A stretch of 64,000 nt of DNA from Bacilli bacterium (GTDB lineage Bacteria; Bacillota_I; Bacilli_A; RFN20; CAG-826), in contig JAKVOO010000001.1 in assembly GCA_022482735.1 (NCBI GenBank), positions 305,699-369,698 of the forward strand. Reading direction: 5' to 3'. Within the stretch, counting starts at the first letter, position 1. Each line of letters begins with the position of its first letter. The translations under genes were made by a program, and so were the position numbers. Shown piece by piece: positions 27,107 to 36,007 of this stretch. The notes under the pieces are model-generated. The model was not told the DNA's origin. It was given only the letters and a program-made list of their open reading frames with translations, and did no database searches.

Positions 27107-27836
27107 TCAATAATCCAAAAGACTAAAGAGTGACGCGGCCGTAATCGCCGCCGTTTCCGCTCGAAGTATGCGGGGGACCGAGTGAAAGACTGGCAAATTT
27201 CATCTGGTGAAACAAAGCTATTTCGTTGGGGCTAAACCCACCCTCCGGTCCAATCGCAATAGTAATTGAATCTCCGTTTTCAATAGAAGCTTGAGCCGCC
27301 TTAATAGACCAAATCTTCCCTTCTTCAACACGGGTTGTATCGCAGACAAACCGATGCTTTGAACAATCGCTACTTAGTGCTTCTTGCAAAGACATTGGGC
27401 CGCTTATCTTTGGTATTACCAATCGATGACATTGCTCGCTAGCTTCTTTAGCAATCGCCATATAACGATTAAGTTTGTTCTCGATTCGTGACACATCAAT
27501 TTTAACCACCGCATGTTCACTTGCAAAAAGGATAATTCGCTTAATTCCTAATTCGGTGCACTTTTGAATTACCAGATCTGGTTTTTCACCCTTAGCAAGG
27601 GCGAAAAGGATTGTAACTTCGCGTTCATTCTCGCTATTTTCAAATAAGGGTCGCCGTACAATTACTTTTAACGGATTGACATTTACAATTTCACCAAGAA
27701 AGAGTTTATTTTCGAAAACGACCTCGAGCATTTGCGAAACTTTAAAACGCATAACTCGCAAAATATGAAATTCATCTTCCCGAGTGAATTCAATTTCTTG
27801 ATTACTCCTAATATCTTTAACAAAATATCGTTGCAT
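27107..27836 (-). CDS. rsmE: 16S rRNA (uracil(1498)-N3)-methyltransferase RsmE, C-terminus frameshifted
   Basis: SPOUT-class methyltransferase. The N-terminal PUA-like domain and the SPOUT core (ALAKGEKPDLVIQKCTELG, SEQCHRLVIP, IAIGPEGGFSPNE) are intact. As read, the frame ends at 27123 with an unrelated tail after LSLGP. With one G fewer in the GGGGG at 27172-27176 (plus strand), the frame continues RILRAETAAITAASLFSLLD and stops at 27107. That is exactly the expected knot motif (LGPRILRAETAA) that binds SAM. The total would be 242 residues, normal for the family. As given, the knot is lost. The start overlaps the previous stop (ATGA). Confidence 0.9.
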
Positions 27837-28279
27837 CAGCGTAAAAGCTCCTCTTCGGCATCCTTAACCCCAGATGCAAACAAAAAATACAATCCAAAGC
27901 CAATGTTAACACAATAAACAATCCCCATCACTACCAAAATATATAGCCAGGCAGGATGGTCTTGCGTTTGATAGACAATTCCCAATGTCGAGAGGCCGAC
28001 AATAAATAAGAGCGAGCCAAGAAGCCATAACGCGCCCTTGATTTTATTGCCCAAATAAAAGAAACCCGCTCCTGTCCAACCAGCCAAGCAAAACAAAAGA
28101 CAGGTGGTTTTTCTTGTTCGCATCCGATATAACTCATACTCAGGCATAACCGGATCTAATCGACTTGTAAAGTCATTGCTAATTTCTTTGGATAATCCTG
28201 CGGGATAGGCAATTCCGCAATGAGGACAAATGCGCTCGTCATTACCAATTTCCCCTCCGCAGTTTCGACATTTTGACAT
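27836..28279 (-). CDS. Zinc-ribbon membrane protein with TM2-like domain
   Basis: 147 residues. An N-terminal zinc ribbon (CRNCGGEIGNDERICPHCG, residues 4-22) is joined by a linker to three or four membrane segments (about residues 58-140); the first pair with the GAGFFYLGNKIKGALW turn resembles a TM2 domain. Function unknown; such proteins are common in low-GC Gram-positives. It stands where Bacillus has prmA, between dnaJ and rsmE, and shares four bases with rsmE. A terminator at 28326-28354 separates it from dnaJ. Confidence 0.75.
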   Translation of the reverse strand: MSKCRNCGGEIGNDERICPHCGIAYPAGLSKEISNDFTSRLDPVMPEYELYRMRTRKTTCLLFCLAGWTGAGFFYLGNKIKGALWLLGSLLFIVGLSTLGIVYQTQDHPAWLYILVVMGIVYCVNIGFGLYFLFASGVKDAEEELLR

Positions 28280-28325
28280 AGGTAATCTCCTTATTATTTA
28301 TTATATCAATAAACGATAACAAGTG

Positions 28326-28354
28326 AAAAAAAAGTAAGGGAATAAATCCCTTAC
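28326..28354 (-). terminator. Terminator after dnaJ
   Basis: GTAAGGGA-TTTAT-TCCCTTAC on the minus strand followed by eight T; it overlaps the dnaJ stop codon and ends the heat-shock operon. Confidence 0.88.
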
Positions 28355-29487
28355 CATTTAAATTTCTTTTTAAATCTTTCAAAAAAACTTTCATCTCCGC
28401 TATCCGCATTTTTTAATTGTTCCAAAAGGTCTTTTTGCTTCTTGCTAAGATTGGTCGGGGTTTTGACTTCCAATTCAACATATTGATCACCAACTGAGCC
28501 CCGCAGATCTTTTACTCCCTTGCCTTTCAAGCGCAAAACAGTACCTGGCTGCGTTCCCGCTGGAATTTTCATTTTTACATCGCCATAAACCGTCGGAACA
28601 TCAACTTCTGTTCCTAAGGCGGCCTCCATAAAGCTGAGCGGCACTTTAAGATGAATATTGCTTCCATCCCGAACAAAGTACTCGTGTTCAGCAACTACGA
28701 CTTCAATAAAGAGATCGCCATTTGTGCCACCATTTAATCCGCGATTGCCCTTACCTGGAATTCTAATTTGCTGGCCATTATTGATTCCGGCCGGAATTTT
28801 CACTTTCAAATCAGTCTTAACGCGAGAATAGCCACTGCCTCCGCAGACATGGCATTTATTGGTGACTTCTTTGCCCGTTCCATTACATGTTGGACACGGG
28901 GATTGAGTCTCCATTGTTCCTAAAATTGTTTGGCGTTGGCTACGAACATAACCACTGCCGCCGCATGTATGACAAGTATGGATATCGCTTGGACTATCGG
29001 CCCCCGTTCCATGACAATGCGCACATGGTTCATCGTAGGTTACCTTTAAAGTAATATCCTTACCATTGATAGCGTCCATAAAGGATATCTTTACCCGGGT
29101 TAATGAGTCATCGCCCCTTTGCGGGCCATTGGCTGAACGGGTTCGCCGAGAGGATCCTCCACCAAAGAAGGAACTAAAAATATCTCCGAGATCAACATCT
29201 TGGAATCCGCCGCTAAATCCACCTCCAAATCCACCATTAAAGGGGTTTTGACCGGCGGCTTGATCAAAAGCAGCATGTCCAAAGCGATCGTAAGCGGCCC
29301 GTTTTTGATCGTCCTTTAATACATCATAGGCCTCTTGTACTTCTTTGAATTTTTCTTCTGCTCCCGCCTCTTTATTGATATCCGGATGATATTTTTTGGC
29401 AAGTTTTCGATAGGCTTGGCGTATTTCGTCAGCCGAAGCTGTCTTACTTACGCCTAAGACCTCATAATAATCACGCTTTTCAGCCAT
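28351..29487 (-). CDS. dnaJ: Chaperone protein DnaJ
   Basis: 378-residue co-chaperone stimulating DnaK ATPase. J domain with HPD in KKYHPDINK, Gly/Phe-rich linker ([11 protein letters not shown]), four zinc repeats ([32 protein letters not shown]) and the C-terminal substrate domain. The start at 29487 is chosen because AAGGAAGGA precedes that ATG; a TTG seven codons upstream would lie before the ribosome binding site. Last gene of hrcA-grpE-dnaK-dnaJ. Confidence 0.97.
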   Translation of the reverse strand: MAEKRDYYEVLGVSKTASADEIRQAYRKLAKKYHPDINKEAGAEEKFKEVQEAYDVLKDDQKRAAYDRFGHAAFDQAAGQNPFNGGFGGGFSGGFQDVDLGDIFSSFFGGGSSRRTRSANGPQRGDDSLTRVKISFMDAINGKDITLKVTYDEPCAHCHGTGADSPSDIHTCHTCGGSGYVRSQRQTILGTMETQSPCPTCNGTGKEVTNKCHVCGGSGYSRVKTDLKVKIPAGINNGQQIRIPGKGNRGLNGGTNGDLFIEVVVAEHEYFVRDGSNIHLKVPLSFMEAALGTEVDVPTVYGDVKMKIPAGTQPGTVLRLKGKGVKDLRGSVGDQYVELEVKTPTNLSKKQKDLLEQLKNADSGDESFFERFKKKFKW

Positions 29488-29508
29488 ATCGTCCTTCCTT
29501 TCCAGCAA

Positions 29509-29533
29509 GGGCTGAGAGTTTTCCCCTCAGCCC
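29509..29533 (-). other. Intercistronic hairpin between dnaK and dnaJ
   Basis: GGGCTGAG and CTCAGCCC form a perfect eight-base stem with a nine-base loop. On the minus strand no T-run follows, so it is more likely an mRNA stability or processing structure, or a weak attenuator, than a terminator. Confidence 0.65.
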
Positions 29534-29552
29534 GAAAATTTAATTCAATCGT

Positions 29553-31391
29553 TTACTTCTTCTTGTCTTCCGTAAAATCAGCATCGACTACATCATCGCC
29601 TTTACTACCAGAATTATCTTTACTATCCGTGGCAGTTTCCTCTGGCTTACCGCCTTGATCTGCTTGCATTTGAGCCATCATTTCGGCAGCTTTTTCCAAT
29701 TCGCTAATTTTGCTGCGCAATGTATCCATATCGTTAGCATCGAGTGCCTTCTTCAATTCATCACGAAGCTTTTCCGTTTCTTCTTTTTGTTTAGCGTCCA
29801 TCGAAGCGCCTTTTTCCTTCAGACCTTCATCAATTGAATTGATAAAACTTTCGGCCTTATTCTTAAGTTCAACTTCTTCTTTCCGCTTTTCATCAGCATC
29901 TTTGTTTGCTTCCGCTTCCTTCACCATCCGATCAATTTCATCTTTGCTCAAACCGGATGATCCAGTAATTGTAATTTGCTGTTCCTTAGCCGTATCAAGA
30001 TCTTTTGCCGTCACTTTAACAATACCATTAACATCAATGGAGAAAGTAACTTCAATACGGGGTTGACCACGCCGAGCAGGCTTAATGCCATCAAGCCGGA
30101 AGTGACCTAAAAGTTTATTGTCACGCGCCATTGGTCTTTCGCCTTGATAGACCATAATGTCAACGCTAGGTTGATTGTCGGCCGCTGTAGAGAATATTTG
30201 GCTCTTGGTTGTCGGAATGGTTGTGTTACGTTGAATAAGCGGAGTCATTACTTCACCCATAGTCTCGATACCCAAGGTTAAAGGCGTAACATCGAGAAGG
30301 ACCACGTCCTTGACATCGCCACTGACGATTCCACCCTGTACTGAAGCACCAATGGAAACAGCTTCATCTGGGTTAATTGATAAATTAGGACTCTTACCAG
30401 TTAATTGCTTAACAAGTTCTTGAACGGCCGGCATCCGAATGGATCCACCGATTAAGAGTACTTCGTCAAGATCACTAGCACTCATTTTTGCATCGGCAAG
30501 GGCTCTACGAACTGGTTCCTCTGTTCGCCGGAGTAAATCTTTGGTCATCTCTTGGAACTTGGCTCTCGTTAGCGTCGTTTCAAAACTAATTGGTCCGTCT
30601 TTTCCCATACCAATAAATGGTAAAGAAATTGTCGTCGATAATTGCGCACTTAATTCAATTTTTGCTTTCTCAGCCGCATCCCGGAAACGTTGGATAGCCA
30701 TCTTGTCATTAAGATCAACTCCGTATTGAGAACGAATTTGGTCATGAATCCAATCCGCTACCACCTTATCCCAGTCATCGCCGCCTAAGCGATTATCACC
30801 CGAGGTAGCAATAACTTCAAATGTGCCATCGCCAATTTCCAAAATGGAAACATCGAATGTTCCACCGCCTAAGTCAAAGACAAGAATTTTTTCTTCTTTC
30901 TTATTTTCAAGTCCATAAGCTAAACTAGCTGCCGTTGGTTCGTTGATAATCCGAACGACATCAAGACCAGCAATTTGCCCGGCATCTTTTGTGGCCTGCC
31001 GTTGAGCGTCATTAAAGTAAGCTGGTACAGTAATAACGGCTTTTGAAACTTTTTGACCAAGATTTTCCTCAGCGTACTTTTTCATATAGGCCAAGACTTT
31101 GGCTGAAATTTCCTGAGGAGTAAAATCCTTATTTAAACAGCTAACACGAACCTTTTCATTGGTTCCCATTTTCCGTTTAATACTCATAACCGTATCTGGG
31201 TTGGTGATTGCCTGCCGTTTGGCCGCATCACCAACAATTTCTTCACCATTACTCTTAAAGGCAACCACCGATGGGGTTGTATTGTGTCCCTCGGGGTTGG
31301 GAATAACTTTCACTGAACCATCGGCTTGCATGTAGCTAACGACGGAATTAGTTGTTCCTAAGTCAATACCTAAAATAATTTCCTTTGCCAT
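29553..31391 (-). CDS. dnaK: Chaperone protein DnaK (Hsp70)
   Basis: 612-residue Hsp70. Phosphate 1 motif [21 protein letters not shown], phosphate 2 [10 protein letters not shown] and adenosine motif [12 protein letters not shown] in the ATPase domain; a substrate-binding domain with [13 protein letters not shown]; a C-terminal lid and a low-complexity acidic tail ending [10 protein letters not shown]. Gram-positive type, lacking the insertion of the E. coli form. Works with DnaJ and GrpE of the same operon. Confidence 0.98.
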   Translation of the reverse strand: MAKEIILGIDLGTTNSVVSYMQADGSVKVIPNPEGHNTTPSVVAFKSNGEEIVGDAAKRQAITNPDTVMSIKRKMGTNEKVRVSCLNKDFTPQEISAKVLAYMKKYAEENLGQKVSKAVITVPAYFNDAQRQATKDAGQIAGLDVVRIINEPTAASLAYGLENKKEEKILVFDLGGGTFDVSILEIGDGTFEVIATSGDNRLGGDDWDKVVADWIHDQIRSQYGVDLNDKMAIQRFRDAAEKAKIELSAQLSTTISLPFIGMGKDGPISFETTLTRAKFQEMTKDLLRRTEEPVRRALADAKMSASDLDEVLLIGGSIRMPAVQELVKQLTGKSPNLSINPDEAVSIGASVQGGIVSGDVKDVVLLDVTPLTLGIETMGEVMTPLIQRNTTIPTTKSQIFSTAADNQPSVDIMVYQGERPMARDNKLLGHFRLDGIKPARRGQPRIEVTFSIDVNGIVKVTAKDLDTAKEQQITITGSSGLSKDEIDRMVKEAEANKDADEKRKEEVELKNKAESFINSIDEGLKEKGASMDAKQKEETEKLRDELKKALDANDMDTLRSKISELEKAAEMMAQMQADQGGKPEETATDSKDNSGSKGDDVVDADFTEDKKK

Positions 31392-31409
31392 AATTAATAA
31401 TCTCCTTTT

Positions 31410-32027
31410 TTAATTAAGATTTTGCTCTTCTTTCTTTTCTTGTTTATTTTCATCTGCTTGTTCGGGTTGTTGAACGACCTTCTCTTTTGAAACTCTGACT
31501 TGAGCCGGCCGAACTAACCGATCAACCAAAATGTAACCATTTGTAAAGACATGCACCACTTGATTGGCCGGAATATCATCATGCTCTTCCGTATCCACGG
31601 CATGCATCTTCCGTTCATCAAATTGATCTCCAATTTTGGGGGCGATTTCTTTAACCCCTTCTGAATCGAGGACTTCGACCATCTGCCGATAGATATATTG
31701 GAAGCCGGTCAAGTAATTCTTTAAAACCGGATCAGCAACTTCCTTACCTAGAACCATATGGAAATTGTCGAGTATGGGCAGAAGTTTGTCGACAAACCCC
31801 ATCGCGCGATATTTAATAAATTCCCGTTGGTCTTTTTCATATTGTTTCCGAAGATTCTCGGTATCAGCAAAAGCTAAATAGTACTTGTTTTTCCAATCTT
31901 CAATTTGCTTTTCCAACTCACCGATTTGTTCCTCCGGTGTCAACTTTTTCTCCTCTTTAGGCTTTGATGTAGCTTCCGCTTCTTGCTTTGGATTCAATTC
32001 TTTATCTTGCTTTTCTTTCACAGTCAT
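31410..32027 (-). CDS. grpE: Nucleotide exchange factor GrpE
   Basis: 205 residues. A charged, disordered N-terminus is followed by a long coiled coil (about residues 30-90, with KYYLAFADTENLRKQYEKD) and the beta-wing domain with GVKEIAPKIGDQFDERKMHAV and VVHVFTNGYILVDRLVRPAQV. It releases ADP from DnaK. Its start overlaps the hrcA stop by four bases (ATGA). Confidence 0.96.
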   Translation of the reverse strand: MTVKEKQDKELNPKQEAEATSKPKEEKKLTPEEQIGELEKQIEDWKNKYYLAFADTENLRKQYEKDQREFIKYRAMGFVDKLLPILDNFHMVLGKEVADPVLKNYLTGFQYIYRQMVEVLDSEGVKEIAPKIGDQFDERKMHAVDTEEHDDIPANQVVHVFTNGYILVDRLVRPAQVRVSKEKVVQQPEQADENKQEKKEEQNLN

Positions 32028-33049
32028 TCATCCTCACTTTCACTGTCGAAATCTTCAAAATAATCTTCAAGTTCTTTGACAACATACTCAAGGGTTGAAA
32101 CTATTCGATCATAGTCCATTCTGGTTGGGCCCATAACCGCGATTGTTCCCGGCTGGTGACCTGGAATACGAACCTTTGCAGTTACAACCGATATATCCTT
32201 GTCATCATCGGCATCGCCGATTTTAACGCTGACTTGATCTTTACTAGCCAAGAGTTCAGATAGTTGTTTCTTATTGTCAAGTAACGAGATTAAACGTTTT
32301 AATTTGTCGGCATCATTCTTATATTCCGGCTGATTAAGAAGTGATGATTTACCATACATGGACAAACGGTCTTGAGCGAACCGTAAAAACGCATCCGCAA
32401 AAGCTTGGTATATTACTGTATGTTCGATGACATAGTCACTCACCATCGGTTTTAGACTATCCATTTTATCGATAACATCGGAAATCGGTGTTCCCGTTAG
32501 TCGATCATTAAGAATAACGAGACATTTTTTAACCTCATCAACATTAGTTTTTTCGGGAATAACAAAGGTTTTGTTTTCTACATATCCCTGATCAGTCACA
32601 AATATCGCAGTGGCGGTATTCGCATTAATGGGAATAATTTGAATTGAAAGCAACTTCTCCTCACTCGCATTTGGCCCCAAAACCACACTTGCTAAATTGG
32701 TCATGTGTGCCAGTATTTCGCAACTGGATTTTATAACCTCTTCTACCGTAGCAGTTTTTTCTTCGAGCACCGTTTGAATTTGCATTTTGACGCTTTCTTC
32801 AACTGAATGACCGCGAAGGTGATCTACATAGTAACGATAACCTTTTGAGGAAGGAACTCGGCCAGAAGAAGTGTGAGTTTTCTCAAGAAAGCCTTCACTC
32901 TCTAGCATATTCATTTCATTACGAATCGTTGCAGATGAATATGATAAGTCATACTCATCAAGTAAGGTTTGACTGCCCACAGGAGTGGCGGTTTTTATAA
33001 AGAATTCAACGATGTATTTTAGAATCAATTCACGTCTTGAAAGATCCAT
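32024..33049 (-). CDS. hrcA: Heat-inducible transcription repressor HrcA
   Basis: 341-residue repressor of class I heat-shock genes, which binds CIRCE and depends on chaperones for folding. N-terminal winged helix with TPVGSQTLLDEYDLSYSSATIRNEM, GAF-like middle domain and the characteristic SSGRVPSSKGYRYYVDHL. First gene of the operon, so it controls its own synthesis through two CIRCE elements at 33062-33088 and 33108-33134. A short acidic tail follows the usual end. Confidence 0.97.
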   Translation of the reverse strand: MDLSRRELILKYIVEFFIKTATPVGSQTLLDEYDLSYSSATIRNEMNMLESEGFLEKTHTSSGRVPSSKGYRYYVDHLRGHSVEESVKMQIQTVLEEKTATVEEVIKSSCEILAHMTNLASVVLGPNASEEKLLSIQIIPINANTATAIFVTDQGYVENKTFVIPEKTNVDEVKKCLVILNDRLTGTPISDVIDKMDSLKPMVSDYVIEHTVIYQAFADAFLRFAQDRLSMYGKSSLLNQPEYKNDADKLKRLISLLDNKKQLSELLASKDQVSVKIGDADDDKDISVVTAKVRIPGHQPGTIAVMGPTRMDYDRIVSTLEYVVKELEDYFEDFDSESEDE

Positions 33050-33061
33050 AATTCCACTCCT

Positions 33062-33088
33062 TTAGCACTCGCATTTTCAAAGTGCTAA
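33062..33088. promoter_or_regulatory. CIRCE element 1
   Basis: TTAGCACTC, nine bases, AAGTGCTAA. One base differs from the consensus (GAGTGCTAA). It lies between the -10 box and the hrcA start, over the transcription start. Confidence 0.95.
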
Positions 33089-33092
33089 CTAT

Positions 33093-33120
33093 ATTATAAA
33101 CATTCGCTTAGCACTGTCAA
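33093..33120 (-). promoter_or_regulatory. Promoter of the hrcA operon
   Basis: TTGACA, 16-base spacer, TATAAT on the minus strand, set between and partly inside two CIRCE elements. Confidence 0.88.
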
Positions 33121-33134
33121 CAATAAAGTGCCAA
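33108..33134. promoter_or_regulatory. CIRCE element 2, degenerate
   Basis: TTAGCACTG, nine bases, AAGTGCCAA: the same 9-9-9 layout as CIRCE 1, with three departures from consensus. It covers the -35 box of the hrcA promoter. Confidence 0.8.
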
Positions 33135-33137
33135 AAA

Positions 33138-34249
33138 TTATAAAATTGTTATTAACGACAAGAGAACATAATTTAATTTTTCAGTTCCTTCATCGGTTGT
33201 AAAAAAGCGATTATCCTTGACTGCAACTAGATTATTACTTTTTAGATTGGCTAATGGATGGGCAAATTTCTCTAAAAAATCAACGCCAAAACACTGCCTA
33301 AAATCGGTCAGCAAAAACCCTTCTTGAAGGCGTAGATTAGTAATCAAAAAATATTCAATTTCATCATTTTGGCTAATAGTTTCTACTTCGCCTAAATAGT
33401 AACCGTCTAAATATTTTTTTAAATTCCGCGTGTTTTGGTAACGATTGTTTTCAATGTATCCCGCGGCGCCCTAAACCCACTCCATAATAATGTTGATTAT
33501 GCCAGTATGTGAGATTATGCTGGCTGTAGTATCCTCTTTTGGCAAAATTACTCACCTCGTAACGCTCATAGCCATTTTTACGCAAAAAAGAAGTGGCGAG
33601 TCGATAAAAGGACAATGAATCATCCTCACTTACTTCCTTTACTTGGCGATAACTAAATAATGTTCCTGGATTTACCGTTAAGGAGTAAAGCGAAACATGA
33701 GGCGGATCTAAAGTAATGACTTTTTTCAAATCAAGCAAAAACAAATCCTGCGTTTGTTCGGGTAATCCATAGATTAAATCTAAACTGTAGTTTGTAAAGC
33801 CACACTTTTTTATAAGTTTCAAAGCTGCTAACGCTTCTTGTCCACTATGTTTTCGATCGCAGGCTTTTAAAACATTGTCATCAAAAGACTGAACACCGAT
33901 GGAAATTCGATTTATTCCCTGCGCCTTTGAATAATTTCAACTTTTCCAAATTTGTATTTTCAACGTTTAATTCGATTGTTTTCTCAACAGCCGAAGCCAT
34001 ATAAGGGGCTAAAATAACAAAAAGGCGCTCCAATTGCTTTAAATTAAGCGCACTTGGCGTTCCGCCACCTATATAAATTGTCTTAATATCGCTTGGATTA
34101 ATCGCCCGAGCGCCGATTTCTTGCTGTAAGGCCAAAAGATAATCATCCACCCATGCAGGGTTATAAATCATTTTTGTAAAGTCACAATAGCCACAGATAT
34201 GTTCACAAAAGGGAATATGCACATATAACGCATGTGCCGAATTAGACAT
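33138..34249 (-). pseudogene. hemW: HemW-like radical-SAM heme chaperone, broken by two single-base insertions
   Basis: HemW (formerly annotated as coproporphyrinogen III oxidase HemN) is a radical-SAM protein implicated in heme trafficking. The N-terminal CEHICGYCDFTK is the HemW-type cluster motif. The coding sequence changes frame twice. Removing one T from TTT at 33926-33928 gives KLFKAQGINRISIGVQSF, and removing one C from CCC at 33469-33471 gives GVGLGAAGYIENNRYQ. With both corrections it reads as one 369-residue protein of normal length, with the expected SLDLIYGLP and YEVSNFAK segments and no other defects. Position between lepA and hrcA matches Bacillus. Confidence 0.88.
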
Positions 34250-34255
34250 CTTTAT

Positions 34256-34489
34256 TTATTCCTCGTCACTATTATCGTCTTTTTTCTTTTCTTCCTTGTA
34301 CTCAACTAAGACGCGATCAAGCTCTTCTTGAACTTGTTTGGCCTCATCAGTTGGTTTGATATCATCTCGAAAAGCCGGAACTTTTTTACGGATAATGTAA
34401 ACTAAAAGGGCAATTAATCCAAAGAAGGCTAAGAGGATTAATAAAACAAATAGCGAATTGTCGAGAATGGAATAAACTGTATAATTCAT
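34256..34489 (-). CDS. Small single-pass membrane protein
   Basis: 77 residues with one strong membrane helix (about residues 11-33) followed by a charged Lys/Glu/Asp-rich cytoplasmic tail, probably coiled coil. No family recognised. It lies six bases before hemW and ten bases after the Fic-like gene, all on one strand. Confidence 0.65.
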   Translation of the reverse strand: MNYTVYSILDNSLFVLLILLAFFGLIALLVYIIRKKVPAFRDDIKPTDEAKQVQEELDRVLVEYKEEKKKDDNSDEE

Positions 34490-34499
34490 AATTACCTCA

Positions 34500-35939
34500 T
34501 TAACGCCGCGGTATCGGCGTATAAATAAACTTATTTTTTAACTGTTCCTTACGATAATATCCATTCATTGCCAAATGATCCATCGCAGTGCGAGCAGTCT
34601 CATAAGCGCATTTCAGAAGGCGCTTATATTGAGCGATTGTATAAAATTTTCCTATCGTGCAATGACGAGCATAGAAGGAAGCCTCACCACGTTTTAAATT
34701 GGGATCAAGTTCCAACAAATGTTGTTCAAGCTTTTGAGCATCACTTTCATCAAGGCCAACAGGCAAATGTTCCAAAGCTAGTCGAACATCATTTTCTATT
34801 CCACTGCGCTCGGTTAGCCGCTCAGTGAAATTGGTATCATTGCGATCTAAAAACCGCTCACTAGGAGGAATGAATGTTTCTTCTTGCGAAATTGGTTTAA
34901 CATCTTCCCGCGCTTGATTATGCACTTCTATAGATAATTCGTCAACTGCATAACTTTCTTCAGCTACCATTTGTCGTTCATCTTTTAAAATTAGCGCCGA
35001 TAGCGAAGCGATAATTTCATCAAAAATTGGATTGAGTAAAGAAATGACATAGGTTAAATCGCCAGTTTTCTTTGTCTGTAAAGATGCCTCTTCAAACTTT
35101 GCTTTATAGCCACCTAGAACTTTTTCGAGATTAATGAGGCTAGCGATATCATCAAATTCTTCGCTTGCTAAAACCATTTTTCCCAAAATAATCGCCATTA
35201 TTTCTGAATGGTAGGAAAAAGGAGCAATGTAGGATGAATAAAAAATTGCCGTCGCCAATTTAATCATTACCGGTTGCGAATTATCGGATAAAAGAGCAAA
35301 AAGACCCTCCATCATATCCTCAATTCTCGCTGTCGGTGCGTGAATATAAATGCGATTAACTTGAGCTTGCTCCCGTGAATCGGCAATTTCTTCTTTTCGA
35401 TAATAAGTCGAGCTAGGTTGACTACCATCTAAAATAAAAAATAAATTAGCGAAGAAAGAGGCTGAAGGTAAAAGCGCCCCTTGCTTTTGAATTTCGTCAA
35501 TCACTGAATTGTAGCGCAAAAGAATTAAATCTTCACTTTTAAGAGTCGATATATTATTCTCGGCAATTAAATATAAAAGATTCACATCTGTCTTTAGTCC
35601 ATAAGCCAAAGAAACTTGCTCCAAGATATCAACTTTAGCCATTCGCCGAAAACGAGAATACGCTTCAATAGAGCGACCTAAGCGAGAGGTTCTTCTTGCG
35701 AGCGAAGTTAAGCGCAAAGTAATGCGATTCATATCGTCTACAAGACGAGGGGTCAAGACAATCTTAATTGGATCTCTTGTGACCATACGCAAAGAGAGCT
35801 CATGCGTATATGGAGCCCGATAGTTTATTATTTTTTCCCACACTCCATCGACAAGAGTTGTATTAAGTTCACGTTGAACTTCACTTTTACTGGCGTAAAT
35901 CTCATCGGTGAAATGGCTCGCCATTTTATCATTATCCAT
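34500..35939 (-). CDS. Degenerate Fic-fold protein with C-terminal winged helix
   Basis: 479 residues from the chosen start. The middle resembles a Fic domain: TYYRKEE, then IHAPTARIEDMMEGLFALLSD, then PVMIKLATAIFYSSYIAPF. In active Fic enzymes the last part reads IHPFxDGNGR; here the catalytic His is Ala (about residue 239) and the following GNGR is absent, replaced by SYHSEI. A C-terminal winged helix follows (FYTIAQYKRLLKCAYETART, to VYTPIP-like FIYTPIPRR), as in many Fic proteins. AMP transfer is therefore unlikely; a regulatory or structural role is more plausible. The start at 35939 is chosen for an upstream AAGAGG; codons 7 and 1 of the longer frame lack a ribosome site. Confidence 0.65.
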   Translation of the reverse strand: MDNDKMASHFTDEIYASKSEVQRELNTTLVDGVWEKIINYRAPYTHELSLRMVTRDPIKIVLTPRLVDDMNRITLRLTSLARRTSRLGRSIEAYSRFRRMAKVDILEQVSLAYGLKTDVNLLYLIAENNISTLKSEDLILLRYNSVIDEIQKQGALLPSASFFANLFFILDGSQPSSTYYRKEEIADSREQAQVNRIYIHAPTARIEDMMEGLFALLSDNSQPVMIKLATAIFYSSYIAPFSYHSEIMAIILGKMVLASEEFDDIASLINLEKVLGGYKAKFEEASLQTKKTGDLTYVISLLNPIFDEIIASLSALILKDERQMVAEESYAVDELSIEVHNQAREDVKPISQEETFIPPSERFLDRNDTNFTERLTERSGIENDVRLALEHLPVGLDESDAQKLEQHLLELDPNLKRGEASFYARHCTIGKFYTIAQYKRLLKCAYETARTAMDHLAMNGYYRKEQLKNKFIYTPIPRR

Positions 35940-36007
35940 GAGCCATAACCTCTTATTCATCTTAACAAATGAAACCAAAAAAATAAATTGGAACCGTAAT
36001 TTGTTCG

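Noticed and set aside
29710-30066. 118-residue plus-strand frame, Ser/Phe-rich
   Set aside because: Antisense shadow of dnaK's charged C-terminal coding sequence; no ribosome binding site or family motif.
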